Assembly: GCA_023393455.1 (NCBI GenBank)
Contig: JAEWLJ010000013.1
Coordinates: 62,001-126,000 of the forward strand
Length of the DNA stretch: 64,000 nucleotides
From: Methanobacteriota archaeon
GTDB lineage: Archaea; Halobacteriota; Methanomicrobia; Methanomicrobiales; Methanoculleaceae
Direction: 5' to 3'
The position numbers were made by a program, and so were the translations under genes. The notes beneath the pieces are model-generated. The model ran no database searches and was not told the DNA's origin. It worked only from the letters and a program-made list of their open reading frames with translations. Shown piece after piece: positions 43,083 through 52,058 of this stretch (position 1 is its first letter; each line of letters opens with the position of its first letter).

Positions 43083-43697
43083 ATGTCCGCCCTTGAAGAG
43101 TTGATCACGAAGGCAAAGGCGCTCCAGGCAGAAGGGCACACCCCTGGCCAGATATCCGATGAACTCGGCCTCTCTATGGAGACGGTCACCTGGCTGCTCA
43201 CCCAGCAGAAGGGCATGGAGGCCCCAAAAGACGTCCACATCGACTGGACGGCGGTAGGGAGCCACGGTGCGCTCCTAAACGACATGGCGATGATGATGCT
43301 CAAACGCTTCCTCTACCTTGCGGAAGGAAGCGCCATCCGTGCCGTCGACGACCTCCCCGACACGGTCGTCGGCATTGCGCAGTCGGGCGCCCCGCTCGCC
43401 ACCCTCATCGCCGCAGAGGAGGGGTTGAGGCTCGCGGTCTACCTCCCGGCGAAGCACAGCCGTAGCGAAACACCTACCGGGTCGCTCTCGGGCACCTTCT
43501 CCGCGATCACCGGGCAGCGGTGCATCATCGTCGACGATGTCGTTACGACCGGGACGACGCTCTCCGAGACGATCGGGTTCCTCCGGCAGCATGGGGCCGT
43601 GCCGATGGCGGTCTGGTCGCTCTTCGACAAGCGGGGCGCCCGGGAGATTGACGGGGTTCCAGTCCACTCGCTCTTCGTGATATCGAGGCTTGGTTGA
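43083..43697 (+). CDS. PRPP-binding transcription regulator (GfcR/PyrE-like)
   Basis: A 204-residue protein joining an N-terminal helix-turn-helix (HTPGQISDELGLSMETVTWLL, residues 19-39) to a type I phosphoribosyltransferase domain with the PRPP loop IIVDDVVTTGTT. This architecture is that of GfcR, a sugar-metabolism regulator in haloarchaea, often mis-annotated as orotate phosphoribosyltransferase. Being downstream of prs, it may sense PRPP (inference). Confidence 0.85.
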   Translation: MSALEELITKAKALQAEGHTPGQISDELGLSMETVTWLLTQQKGMEAPKDVHIDWTAVGSHGALLNDMAMMMLKRFLYLAEGSAIRAVDDLPDTVVGIAQSGAPLATLIAAEEGLRLAVYLPAKHSRSETPTGSLSGTFSAITGQRCIIVDDVVTTGTTLSETIGFLRQHGAVPMAVWSLFDKRGAREIDGVPVHSLFVISRLG

Positions 43698-43860
43698 CGA
43701 CCCGGCTCACGCTTTTTTCAAACAACCCCGGGGTCCGCCTCCCGGAGCGGGGGGTACGGCCGGGTGCCCGTCGGGGGTACCGGGCGCGTAATACCACCTG
43801 ACAGGCGATCCTTCCCCGTTGAATGGCCGGGGCACCGGAGGAAGAGCGACTCCCATCGAC

Positions 43861-43904
43861 TAATATATATAGAACCTCTGAACAAACCTAACGAGCAAAG
43901 GAGG
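43861..43904 (+). promoter_or_regulatory. Promoter and ribosome binding site of the thermosome gene
   Basis: TAATATATAT (43861-43870) is a strong TATA box, placing transcription start near 43895. AAAGGAGG (43897-43904) is a near-perfect Shine-Dalgarno sequence eight bases before the ATG. The upstream 43698-43860 is GC-rich without a gene. Confidence 0.7.
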
Positions 43905-43912
43905 ATTATACA

Positions 43913-45490
43913 ATGCTTGCTGGACAGCCCATCATTATTTTACGGGACAATGTTGAGCGCACGCGTGGATTCGAGGCGCAGCGCTCGAATATCATGGCTG
44001 CAAAGGCGATTGCGGCCGCCGTTCGGACGACCCTCGGTCCCCGGGGAATGGACAAGATGCTGGTCAGCTCCAGCGGTGACGTGGTGATCACGAACGACGG
44101 GGCAACCATCCTGCACGAGATGTCCGTGCAGCACCCCGGCGGCAAGCTGGTCGTTGAGGTTGCGGAGACCCAGGACGACGAGGTCGGCGACGGCACCACG
44201 ACCGCGACCGTGCTCGTCGGGTCGATGATGGAAGAGGCGGAGAAACTCCTCGCCCAGGAGGTGCACCCCACCATCATCGCACACGGCTACCAGCTCGGCA
44301 TGGAGAAGGCTCTTGAGATCCTCGAGGAACTGGCCATCGCCATCAGTGCCGACGACCGGGAGAACCTCATCAAGCTCGCCGGAACCGCCATGACCGGAAA
44401 GTCCATCGAGGCGATCAAAGACCTGATCTCCGGGATCGTGGTGGACGCGGTGCAGCAGGTCGCGGCCGAGACCGGCAAGGGCACCTACACCGTGGACGAG
44501 GACGACATCAAGATCAAGACGCAGGTCGGCGACTCGATGGACGACGCCAAACTGATCCGGGGCGTCGTCATCGACAAGAAACGTGTATTCGAGCAGATGC
44601 CCGAGGCGGTCACGGACGCCAGAGTCGCCCTGCTCGCCCAGCCGCTCGAGATCACGAAGACCCAGGTGAAGTCGAAGATCAAGATCACCTCCTCCGACCA
44701 GATGAAGGCGTTCTCCGAGCAGGAGCGCGAGTCCCTCCGGAAGCTTGCCGAGTTGATCGTCGCCTCCGGCGCGAACGTCGTCCTCTGCCAGAAGGGGATC
44801 GCCGACGCGGTGCAGTTCTACCTCGCAAAGCACGGCATTTACGCCCTCGAAGACGTGAAAGAAGAGGATATGAAGTTCGCCGCAAAGGCGCTCTGTGGCA
44901 CCATCGTCAACAAGCCCGAGGAACTCACCGCGGAGACGCTCGGCCATGCCGAAGCAGCCAGGGAAGTCCCCGACGCCGACCTGACGATCATCTCCGGGTG
45001 CGAAAACCCGAAGGCCGTCACGATCCTCCTGCGCGGCACCTCCCAGCTCCTGCTGGACGAACTCGAGCGGGCGGTCTATGACGCAGCCAGGGTCATCCAG
45101 GACGCCATTGAGGACGGAAAGTTCGTCGTCGGCGGCGGATCGGTCGAGATCGAACTCCAACTCCGGCTCCGCGAGTACGCCTCAACCGTCGGCGGCAGGG
45201 CCCAGCTCGCCATAGAAGCGTTCGCGAACGCGTTCGAGGTCATCCCGAGAACCCTCGCGGAGAACTCCGGATTCGACACCATCGACAAGGTCGTCGCTCT
45301 CCGGAAGGCCCACGCCGACGGCGCGAAGTACGCCGGGCTCAACGTCTACACCGGCGAGATCGTCGACATGCACGAGGCCGGGGTCATCGAGCCCGAGCGC
45401 GTGAAGACCCAGGCGATCAAGAGCGCGACCGAGACGGCCATGCTCCTCGTCCGCGTCGATGACATGATGATCACCCAGACCGGAAGATAG
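43913..45490 (+). CDS. thsA: Thermosome (group II chaperonin) subunit
   Basis: A 525-residue group II chaperonin subunit, which folds proteins in an ATP-driven cage. It has the GPRGMDKML and GDGTTTATVL nucleotide-binding blocks near the N-terminus, and VVGGGSVEIELQLRLREYA in the C-terminal equatorial domain. The protein stops at DDMMITQTGR. The Gly-Met-rich tail common in other thermosome subunits is missing. It is single and monocistronic here. Confidence 0.96.
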   Translation: MLAGQPIIILRDNVERTRGFEAQRSNIMAAKAIAAAVRTTLGPRGMDKMLVSSSGDVVITNDGATILHEMSVQHPGGKLVVEVAETQDDEVGDGTTTATVLVGSMMEEAEKLLAQEVHPTIIAHGYQLGMEKALEILEELAIAISADDRENLIKLAGTAMTGKSIEAIKDLISGIVVDAVQQVAAETGKGTYTVDEDDIKIKTQVGDSMDDAKLIRGVVIDKKRVFEQMPEAVTDARVALLAQPLEITKTQVKSKIKITSSDQMKAFSEQERESLRKLAELIVASGANVVLCQKGIADAVQFYLAKHGIYALEDVKEEDMKFAAKALCGTIVNKPEELTAETLGHAEAAREVPDADLTIISGCENPKAVTILLRGTSQLLLDELERAVYDAARVIQDAIEDGKFVVGGGSVEIELQLRLREYASTVGGRAQLAIEAFANAFEVIPRTLAENSGFDTIDKVVALRKAHADGAKYAGLNVYTGEIVDMHEAGVIEPERVKTQAIKSATETAMLLVRVDDMMITQTGR

Positions 45491-45503
45491 GCCGTATACT
45501 ACG

Positions 45504-45707
45504 TTATCCGCGCGAGGAGGCGAGGAAGATCCGGACCTCCTCCTCCTCGATCTTTTTGTCCTGCGGCAGACTCCTGCCGCCGGAGAATACCAGCGCCGTA
45601 TCCGGGTTGAACCCAAAGGAGAGGAGAGCGGTCTCATACGTGTCGCCCGGCCGCCCGCGGTAGACCAGCACGGTGTCGTCCGGGATAAGGGTGAACCGGC
45701 AGAGCAT
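45504..45707 (-). CDS. Ubiquitin-fold (ThiS/MoaD/SAMP-like) small protein
   Basis: A 67-residue protein with the beta-grasp pattern of sulfur carriers and archaeal small modifiers: VLVYRGRPGDTYETALLSFG, then NPDTALVFSGGRSLPQDKKI and EEEEVRIFLASSRG. Such proteins become thiocarboxylated on a C-terminal Gly-Gly. Here the C-terminus is Arg-Gly, so only the last Gly is present. It lies 13 bases past the convergent thermosome gene. Function is inferred from the fold only. Confidence 0.68.
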   Translation of the reverse strand: MLCRFTLIPDDTVLVYRGRPGDTYETALLSFGFNPDTALVFSGGRSLPQDKKIEEEEVRIFLASSRG

Positions 45708-45758
45708 ATCTCGATACTATTATAGTCGTAGAACCTAAATACTCTAGGCTGATTCTGT

Positions 45759-45843
45759 GCCGAGGTAGTCTAGTCCGGGAAGGCGGTGGCCTCGAAAGCC
45801 ACTGGTGCCTGGCACCTCGGGAGTTCAAATCTCCCCCTCGGCG
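45759..45843 (+). tRNA. tRNA-Ser (anticodon CGA)
   Basis: An 85-nt tRNA with the long variable arm of the serine class. The acceptor is GCCGAGG/CCTCGGC, with discriminator G. The anticodon stem GTGGC/GCCAC encloses loop CTCGAAA, giving anticodon CGA. The T loop is TTCAAAT. A TATA-like CCTAAATAC at about 45734-45742 precedes it and could also serve the divergent beta-grasp gene. No intron is seen. Confidence 0.94.
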
Positions 45844-46027
45844 TTTACTTTCGATAGATCCTGTTTTCTCCAGCTCGCTCTCCGGTCGAGCGGAGCAGAG
45901 TCCGGGCTGCACCCCCACACCGGATCCGGAGATCGTGGAGGGATGCCCTTTATCCCCGGCACGGCAGGAGTGCTCGCGAAGGAGGGGTGCCGGTATTCGG
46001 GAGAGAGGTGAGGTGAGGGCGCCCCAC

Positions 46028-46918
46028 TCATGGCTCAAGGAGCCTCTTGTAGAAGAGTGTCTCGTCCGACCGCACCACGAGCACGGGGCACCGGGCATGC
46101 CGGATCGTCTTCTCGGCCACGCTCCCGAGGCGTAGGTACCCCAGCCCCGTGCGCCCGTTGGTCCCCATGACGATGAGGTCGTGCTCGCTCGACGCCCTGA
46201 GGATCTCGTTTGCCGGAGAGCCCGGGATGATCACGGGAGTCACCAGAACGCCGAGTTTCCGGCCTTCGCTCGCCACATACTCCACGGCTTTACGGCAGAC
46301 CTCGGGGGGGAACTTTTCAACGCCTCCTCCCGGAGAAAACCGGCTGCCCCCGGCGCTGCTGACGGAGAGTGCAGTCACCTCCGCATTGAAGGCTCTCGCC
46401 ATCTCAAGCCCATACCTGGCGGCGGCCCAGGTGTTGCCGTTCCCGTCCGCGGGGATCAGTATCCGCCGGCAGTTCCATCCAACCGGGTGAGCGCTCCCGA
46501 CGACGAGCACCGGGCAGGACGAGAACCGGATCACTTTCTGCGCCACGCTCCCGAGGAGGAGGAGGGAGACCCCGGTACGGGCGGCGGTCCCCATGACGAT
46601 GAGGTCGTAATCTCTCGATGCCTCAACGATCTCCTTCGTCGGGTTGCCGTTCACCACCAGGGGATTGACGTCCACGCCCATCTGCCGGCCTTCGTCAACC
46701 GCATGGTTCACCGCGTCCATACATTCCCGGTAGAGCGAGGAGACCGCATCCGGGGCGGCATACTTCCCCGTGGGGGCATAGGTGCTGATGTCGTTGACCG
46801 AGAGTGCCGTGACAGTAGCCCGGGTGATCTTCGCCATCTTCAGGGCAAACGCGATCGCAGGGCCGGTGTTCTCGCTCCCGTCCGTCGGGATCAGAATTCT
46901 CCTTCTCTGCGGAATCAT
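46028..46918 (-). CDS. Tandem-domain universal stress protein
   Basis: A 296-residue protein with two UspA domains. Each begins RILIPxDG (RRILIPTDGSEN and RRILIPADGNGN). Each ends with the ATP-binding signature: VMGTAARTGVSLLLLGSVAQKVI in the first and VMGTNGRTGLGYLRLGSVAEKTI in the second. It is likely a nucleotide-binding stress protein. ATG at 46918 has GGAGGTGA just before it and is chosen over a GTG three codons upstream. The gap 46928-47165 shows no gene. Confidence 0.9.
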   Translation of the reverse strand: MIPQRRRILIPTDGSENTGPAIAFALKMAKITRATVTALSVNDISTYAPTGKYAAPDAVSSLYRECMDAVNHAVDEGRQMGVDVNPLVVNGNPTKEIVEASRDYDLIVMGTAARTGVSLLLLGSVAQKVIRFSSCPVLVVGSAHPVGWNCRRILIPADGNGNTWAAARYGLEMARAFNAEVTALSVSSAGGSRFSPGGGVEKFPPEVCRKAVEYVASEGRKLGVLVTPVIIPGSPANEILRASSEHDLIVMGTNGRTGLGYLRLGSVAEKTIRHARCPVLVVRSDETLFYKRLLEP

Positions 46919-47165
46919 ACCCTTCACCTCCCCCGGCGCCCGCCGGGCCGCCCGGTCGTCACCCCGGAGAGCACCGCCCTGCCTCAGTCTCCCGGGGAGA
47001 GGTGCGTAATCAATAGGTTGGAGGAGACGGCCATAAAGTTCTCTGCTCCATCCGGCACGGGGCGGGGCGGTGAGAGCGCGCGCAGAAACGGGTCGTGATC
47101 GCTACCGATCCGGCCTTGCAGAGGGACTCAATACAGGGCTTTCCGGATCCCGGGCAGCTCTCGCA

Positions 47166-47939
47166 TCATCCGGACTTCTTCCGCGGTCTCCCGGCAGGCT
47201 GAATCTCCTGGAGAACTTTTCGCGACATATACCCGGCGTAGAGGTCGGGGTAGATGTAGATCCCCATCAACTTCCCGTTCTCCTCCAGGATCGAGAGGGA
47301 CTCAGAGCGGTCGGCCATCATGAAAAACTTCAACGAGAGCCCGTTGCTCTCTCCTGCCTCATTATGAAAGAGGGACGACTCGATGTCGTTTCCGCCGGTA
47401 TAACACCGTATCGGCGCGATATCGGCGAGTTCTTCGCTTCCGACAATAAGGTAGACCGGGACCCGTTTTGCCGCGCGGGAGATCTCGCTTCCATACCGGG
47501 TGAGAAACGCCTCATCGTTCGAGAGGAGGATGATCTCCGACTTCGCCCGGTGCAGGATCATACGGATCTGGTTATCCCGGGTCCATTCCGTGCCGAGTTT
47601 GTAGCCCTGCATGAGGGGTTCGGGCGTCTCGGTCTCCAGGGCCTTCAGGCGCCGGTACAGCTCCTCAAGCGAGGTCATGGATTCACGCTTTAACCGCTCA
47701 AACGTCTCCGTAACGTCGACGGCCGAGTACCGCACAGGCGATCTCCCGGAAGAGACAATGAACCCTTTCTGGGCGAGTGTGGTGAGCGTCTCATAGATCC
47801 TGCCCCGGGGGATCTTCGTCTGTTCGTGGACATCGCGGGCGCTTGCCACCCGCAGTGCCGACAGGGTCACGTAGACCCTGGCCTCGTATTCACTCATCCC
47901 GATCCCTTTGAGCTCTGCGAGCAACGAGTCGTCAATCAT
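47166..47939 (-). CDS. TrmB-family transcriptional regulator
   Basis: A 257-residue regulator. The N-terminal winged helix follows the TrmB pattern GMSEYEARVYVTLSALRVASARDVHEQTKIPRGRIYETLTTLAQKGF (residues 14-60). A helical linker and a C-terminal effector domain with YLIVGSEELADI follow. TrmB proteins usually control sugar transport. It is divergent from an MFS transporter with 64 bases between starts, a typical regulator-target arrangement. Confidence 0.88.
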   Translation of the reverse strand: MIDDSLLAELKGIGMSEYEARVYVTLSALRVASARDVHEQTKIPRGRIYETLTTLAQKGFIVSSGRSPVRYSAVDVTETFERLKRESMTSLEELYRRLKALETETPEPLMQGYKLGTEWTRDNQIRMILHRAKSEIILLSNDEAFLTRYGSEISRAAKRVPVYLIVGSEELADIAPIRCYTGGNDIESSLFHNEAGESNGLSLKFFMMADRSESLSILEENGKLMGIYIYPDLYAGYMSRKVLQEIQPAGRPRKKSG

Positions 47940-48003
47940 GGTTCCGAGCTACTCTCTCCAGGAGCATTTTCTTAATATCTCCATCCTGGCGATTTAATAG
48001 GAC

Positions 48004-49227
48004 ATGAGTTCAGCACCGTTCACACCAACCAGATGGACATTGCTCTTCCTCTTACTCTCGGCCATGATGATTCTCATGGGAGGAGCAGCCATCGCGCCGG
48101 CTCTGCCCTTGATCAGTGAGGCATTCCCCGACGCACCGGACTCGCTGATCTCGATGATCGTGACGCTTCCTTCGCTTGCGATCGCGCTCACCGGTATTTT
48201 TATCGGTGCACTTTCGGATAAGATCGGTAAGATCAAGGTCCTTGTCGCCTCCGTTGCCATCTTCACCATCGCAGGATGTTCGGGATACTTCCTCACCTCA
48301 CTCCCTGCGATACTGGTCGGCAGGATCATCCTTGGGGTCGGCATCGCCGGCATCACCTGCACGACGTCGTCCCTGATCCCCTGTTACTACGAGGGGATCA
48401 CCCGGGCGAAAGTTCTCGGCTACCAGGCGGCCGCCATGGGTCTCGGGGTCCTGATCCTTGAGATGAGCGGCGGTCTTCTCGCCGGCATCTCCTGGCGTGC
48501 GACGTTCCTCATCTACCTGATCGGCATCGTCATCCTCGCAGGGGTCCTTCTCACGATGAGAGAGCCTGTCATCCCGAAGACCGAGCGGGACACCGCGGCA
48601 TCCGACGAGAAGTTCCCCACCGCCCCCCTCTTCCTCGGCTACATAACCCTCTTCATGGGCAGCGTGCTCTTCTTCCTGATGCCGATAAAGTTCCCCTACT
48701 TCATCGCGACGATGGATGCAGCACGGATCCTGGGCGAGAACACGGCGCTCATCAGCGGATTGTTCCTCGGGATCATGGGCTGTGCCGCATCGATCATCGG
48801 CATCTTCTACGGGAGACTCACCTGGAGATTCCACCGCTACGCCATCCTCGCCAGTACATTCGCCCTCTTCGGGATCGGGTACTGCAGCCTCGGGCTGGCC
48901 ACGTCGCTTCCCCTCGTCACGTTCGCGGTCATCTGCATCGGTCTTGGAAACGGCATTCTGATGCCGACGATCCTGACCTGGATCGCCGCGATCACGCCGA
49001 AACAGTTCCTGGGCCGGGCAAGCGGGGGGTTCTCGGTAGCCCTGAACACCGGCCAGTTCGCCTCCACGCTCGCCATCGTGCCGGTCATCGCCATCACTGC
49101 AACATACAGCAACATGTTCCTGGCATTCGGGTGTATAGCGCTCCTGCTTGCTCTGCCGTACGCTCTCGCGACTGTAAAGGCCGGGGGCGGGGCCACCCTC
49201 CCGCAGGCGATCAAGGTTGAAAATTAA
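48004..49227 (+). CDS. MFS transporter
   Basis: A 407-residue major facilitator with 12 predicted helices. The loop 2-3 motif is seen as GALSDKIGKIKVLVAS (near 64-80). Substrate unknown; the drug:H+ antiporter (DHA1) type is likely. It is probably controlled by the divergent TrmB regulator. A TATA-like GATTTAATAGG ends four bases before the ATG and is too close to be its own TATA. Its 3' end lies next to an HNH remnant on the opposite strand. Confidence 0.87.
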   Translation: MSSAPFTPTRWTLLFLLLSAMMILMGGAAIAPALPLISEAFPDAPDSLISMIVTLPSLAIALTGIFIGALSDKIGKIKVLVASVAIFTIAGCSGYFLTSLPAILVGRIILGVGIAGITCTTSSLIPCYYEGITRAKVLGYQAAAMGLGVLILEMSGGLLAGISWRATFLIYLIGIVILAGVLLTMREPVIPKTERDTAASDEKFPTAPLFLGYITLFMGSVLFFLMPIKFPYFIATMDAARILGENTALISGLFLGIMGCAASIIGIFYGRLTWRFHRYAILASTFALFGIGYCSLGLATSLPLVTFAVICIGLGNGILMPTILTWIAAITPKQFLGRASGGFSVALNTGQFASTLAIVPVIAITATYSNMFLAFGCIALLLALPYALATVKAGGGATLPQAIKVEN

Positions 49228-49397
49228 CAACACCATGCGGAACCGTGGGGTCTCGATCCCACACCCCTTCTCGCTGTTGCAGCGCTCGCAGACCATCTGG
49301 TAATTTTCAAGGGGTCGCCTTTGCGCTTCAGGACGATATGATCCTTCTTGAACACCGCTTCTTCCCCGCCTCTGATCCCGTAGAGGTTCAGGAGCAT
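49228..49397 (-). pseudogene. HNH endonuclease remnant, frameshifted
   Basis: The minus strand from ATG 49397 reads MLLNLYGIRGGEEAVFKKDHIVLKRKGDP. Then, in the next frame, it reads LENYQMVCERCNSEKG. Together these give the DH...N...CxxCN HNH signature. The switch falls at a run of four G (49311-49314, plus strand), so one lost base there explains the break. It could also be a sequencing error. The frame remains open upstream of 49397 and may begin earlier. Confidence 0.6.
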
Positions 49398-49530
49398 GGC
49401 CGAGGAGCCTCTTTTTTTTTCGTCAGGGGTCGGCCCACGACCCCGAAGATCGGTGCCGGCGGTATACGTAGCGGGGCACCGGGCAACGACTGCTTTTACC
49501 GTAGTACAATCAAACCTGATAACGGTAGTT

Positions 49531-50358
49531 ATGACAAGAGACTCCCCGGCAAACTTCATGGACGGGGCAATCCCCGCTGGGCTCCTCGCCACGGTGCGGT
49601 CGAAGCGGCCGCTCATCCACCACATCACGAACAGCGTCACGATCAACGACTGCGCAAACATAACGATCTGCGCCGGGGCCGCCCCGGTGATGGCCGAGGC
49701 GCCCGAGGAGGTCGCCGAGATGGTCGCCGCCGCAGGCGCCCTCGTCCTGAACATCGGGACGCTCTCCGCTACGCAGGTCGAGGCGATGCTCGCCGCCGGG
49801 CGCCGGGCAAACGAACTCGGCATCCCGGTCGTCCTCGACCCGGTCGGCGTCGGGGCAACCCGGTTCCGCACCGAGACCGCCCAAAGAATCCTCGACACCC
49901 TCGATGTCGCCGTCCTGAAGGGCAACGCCGGGGAGATCGGTGTCCTTGCCGGGACGGGCGGGAGCGTCCGGGGAGTCGATTCCGGCGGGATCGCCGGCGA
50001 CCCCGTCGAGACGGCGCGGGAGTGCGCCCGCCTCACGGGGACGGTCGTATCGATGACGGGAGCGGTCGACGTCGTTACCGACGATAGAAGGGTCTTCCTC
50101 GTCGGGAACGGCAACCCGGCGATGGATCGCCTCTCGGGGACGGGATGCATGGCCTCTTCGGTCACCGCGGCGTTCGTCGCGGTCGCGGACGACTACGCGG
50201 TCGCATCGGCCGCGGCACTCGCGGCGCTCGGCCGGGCGGGAGAGTGGGCGGCGACCTCTGCCCGCGGTCCCTACTCGTTCAGGACGGCGCTCTTCGACGA
50301 GGTTGCCGGCCTCACCGCCGAAGACCTTGCCGGGCACGCCCGGATCGAGGAGCGGTGA
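49531..50358 (+). CDS. thiM: Hydroxyethylthiazole kinase
   Basis: A 275-residue enzyme phosphorylating 4-methyl-5-(2-hydroxyethyl)thiazole in thiamine salvage. It has HHITNSVTINDCAN at the N-terminus, NIGTLS near 85, LKGNAGEIGVLAG in the middle and the DRLSGTGCMAS nucleotide loop. ATG at 49531 is used; longer in-frame starts run through a weakly coding stretch. No TPP riboswitch is seen upstream. The stop overlaps the thiE start (TGATG). Confidence 0.95.
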   Translation: MTRDSPANFMDGAIPAGLLATVRSKRPLIHHITNSVTINDCANITICAGAAPVMAEAPEEVAEMVAAAGALVLNIGTLSATQVEAMLAAGRRANELGIPVVLDPVGVGATRFRTETAQRILDTLDVAVLKGNAGEIGVLAGTGGSVRGVDSGGIAGDPVETARECARLTGTVVSMTGAVDVVTDDRRVFLVGNGNPAMDRLSGTGCMASSVTAAFVAVADDYAVASAAALAALGRAGEWAATSARGPYSFRTALFDEVAGLTAEDLAGHARIEER

Positions 50359-50993
50359 TGGGCTACGACCTCTACGTGATCACCGACGAGGGGATCGGCC
50401 GCGGACGCTCCCATGCGGAGCTCGCCCGCCGCGCCGTCGCCGGCGGTGCGGATGTGATCCAGCTCAGGGACAAGGCCCTCTCCTGCCGGGACCTCCTCGG
50501 CGCGGCGGTCGCCATCCGCGAGATCACCCGTGACGCCGGGGCACTCTTCATCGTGAACGACCGCCTGGACGTGGCCCTCGCGGCCGGTGCCGACGGGGTT
50601 CACCTCGGCGAGAACGACCTCCCCATCGGGGAGGCGCGACGGCTTGCCCCGCCAGGGTTCATCATTGGGGCGTCGGTTGGATCGGTCGCGACAGCGGTCA
50701 GCGCTGAAGCAGAGGGGGCCGACTACGTCGCGCTCAGCCCGACGTTTGCGACCGGATCGAAGGACGACGCCGGGCCGGGCCACGGCCTTGCCATGCTCTC
50801 GGCGGTCCGCGCCGCGGTCGCCCTCCCTCTCGTCGCGATAGGCGGGATCACCGCGGGAAACGTCGGCGAGGTCATCGCCGCGGGCGCCGACGGGGTCGCG
50901 GTGATATCGGCGGTCGTCGGCAAGGACGACGTCACCGCCGCCGCACGAGACATCCGGAACCGGATCGCCGCCGCGAAGGCGAGAGGGCGTTAA
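50358..50993 (+). CDS. thiE: Thiamine-phosphate synthase
   Basis: A 211-residue TIM-barrel enzyme joining HMP pyrophosphate and thiazole phosphate to thiamine phosphate. It has VIQLRDKALSCRDLL (near 35), FIVNDRLDVALAAGADGVHLGENDLP, and the pyrophosphate-binding IGGITAGNV near the C-terminus. It is translationally coupled to thiM. Its last four bases overlap the convergent NTF2-like gene. Confidence 0.95.
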   Translation: MGYDLYVITDEGIGRGRSHAELARRAVAGGADVIQLRDKALSCRDLLGAAVAIREITRDAGALFIVNDRLDVALAAGADGVHLGENDLPIGEARRLAPPGFIIGASVGSVATAVSAEAEGADYVALSPTFATGSKDDAGPGHGLAMLSAVRAAVALPLVAIGGITAGNVGEVIAAGADGVAVISAVVGKDDVTAAARDIRNRIAAAKARGR

Positions 50994-51352
50994 TCCGCCA
51001 TCCCGGGAAGCGCAGGCGTTCTCTGGTGGAAGGCCGCCTGCCAACGGCCGCCGCTCCGCGCGTATACGGTCGATGCGTAGAGCGTCTGGACGCCGAAGGA
51101 GACGGTATACACGAGGACTGCGTTCTCCTCCCCGAGAGGCACGACCCTCGGGTCCGTGATGGCGTACTCCGGAAACTCGTTCGGGTTCTCCACGAGATCG
51201 CGGAGGATCCCCTCCCTGTCCAGGATGCCCCAGGGACTGACGACAAGGGCTTTTGGCGCGAGATAATCGCGGTAGAACTCCATGTTCCGGATGTCGGCAG
51301 CCTTCCAGGCCCGCTGCTCGATATCGGAGAGAACTGTCAAGAGGTCTTCCAT
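50990..51352 (-). CDS. NTF2/SnoaL-like (DUF4440-type) protein
   Basis: A 120-residue protein with the cone-shaped NTF2-like pattern. Helix MEDLLTVLSDIEQRAWKAADIRNMEFYRDYLAPKALVVSPWGI is followed by strands ending YARSGGRWQAAFHQRTPA. These folds serve as small enzymes or binding proteins; function unknown. The start at 51352 sits 30 bases after TATA-like GTTATTATC (51378-51386), giving a leaderless message. The longer alternative from 51424 would leave only 15 bases to the divergent trmO. Confidence 0.75.
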   Translation of the reverse strand: MEDLLTVLSDIEQRAWKAADIRNMEFYRDYLAPKALVVSPWGILDREGILRDLVENPNEFPEYAITDPRVVPLGEENAVLVYTVSFGVQTLYASTVYARSGGRWQAAFHQRTPALPGMAD

Positions 51353-51439
51353 AGAGAGCAGGTGAATGCCCGGGGCGATAATAACCGTTTCCCCGCGCTC
51401 TGCCCGGACGCAAACCCTCTTCATTCCTCCCGGAGAGTG

Positions 51440-51928
51440 ATGTCTATGACCGGGATAACCTTCACCCCCATCGGGGTTGTCCACTCTCCCTTCAGCGACC
51501 CCCGCGAGATGCCGATCCAGACCGTCGGCGCCCGGGGCGTCCGGGGCACGATCGAGCTCGACCCCGCCTATGCGGCGGGCTTAAAAGACCTCACGGGATT
51601 CTCCCGGATCATCCTCCTCTACCACCTCCACCGCTCGGAGGGCTACGCGCTCGAGGTGGTGCCGTTCCTCGATACGACACCTCACGGCGTCTTTGCGACC
51701 CGGGCGCCCCGCCGCCCGAACGCGATCGGGCTCTCCATACTCAGACTGGTCGCGGTCGAGGGCGCGACGCTCACCATAGAGGACGTGGATATCCTGGACG
51801 GCACCCCGGTCATCGACATCAAGCCCTACGTCCCGGAGTTCGACGCCTACCCAGACGAGCGGGCCGGGTGGCTGGCCTCGATCTCGGAGGACGCCCGCAC
51901 CAGGCGGTCGGACGGCCGGTTCTGCTGA
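51440..51928 (+). CDS. trmO: tRNA (N6-threonylcarbamoyladenosine37-N6)-methyltransferase TrmO (UPF0066)
   Basis: A 162-residue TsaA/TrmO-family protein, a SAM-dependent methyltransferase acting on t6A37 in tRNA. It shows FTPIGVVHSPFSDPREMPIQ at the start, FSRIILLYHLHRS in the middle and the invariant GVFATRAPRRPNAIGLS block, then LDGTPVIDIKPYVPEFD. ATG at 51440 follows GGAG; another ATG is two codons later. The same TATA-like element at 51378-51386 could serve it. Confidence 0.92.
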   Translation: MSMTGITFTPIGVVHSPFSDPREMPIQTVGARGVRGTIELDPAYAAGLKDLTGFSRIILLYHLHRSEGYALEVVPFLDTTPHGVFATRAPRRPNAIGLSILRLVAVEGATLTIEDVDILDGTPVIDIKPYVPEFDAYPDERAGWLASISEDARTRRSDGRFC

Positions 51929-52058
51929 CCAGGGTGAGCGTCGCCCGCCCGGGTCTCGCCGGGGGGAGGGGGCCTATACCATCTTCAAGGCGTCTGCCGG
52001 CCACATCATCAAGAGACAGGAGAAAAGGACGTAAGAGAGGGTCGGAGCCCCGAACCTC

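Noticed and set aside
45825..46031. A 68-residue frame between tRNA-Ser and the universal stress protein gene
   Set aside because: It overlaps the end of tRNA-Ser on the opposite strand and shows no recognisable motif or ribosome binding site.
49396..49530. A longer N-terminus for ThiM, and a TPP riboswitch upstream of it
   Set aside because: The extension runs over weakly coding sequence and the HNH remnant. No TPP aptamer core such as CUGAGA was found.
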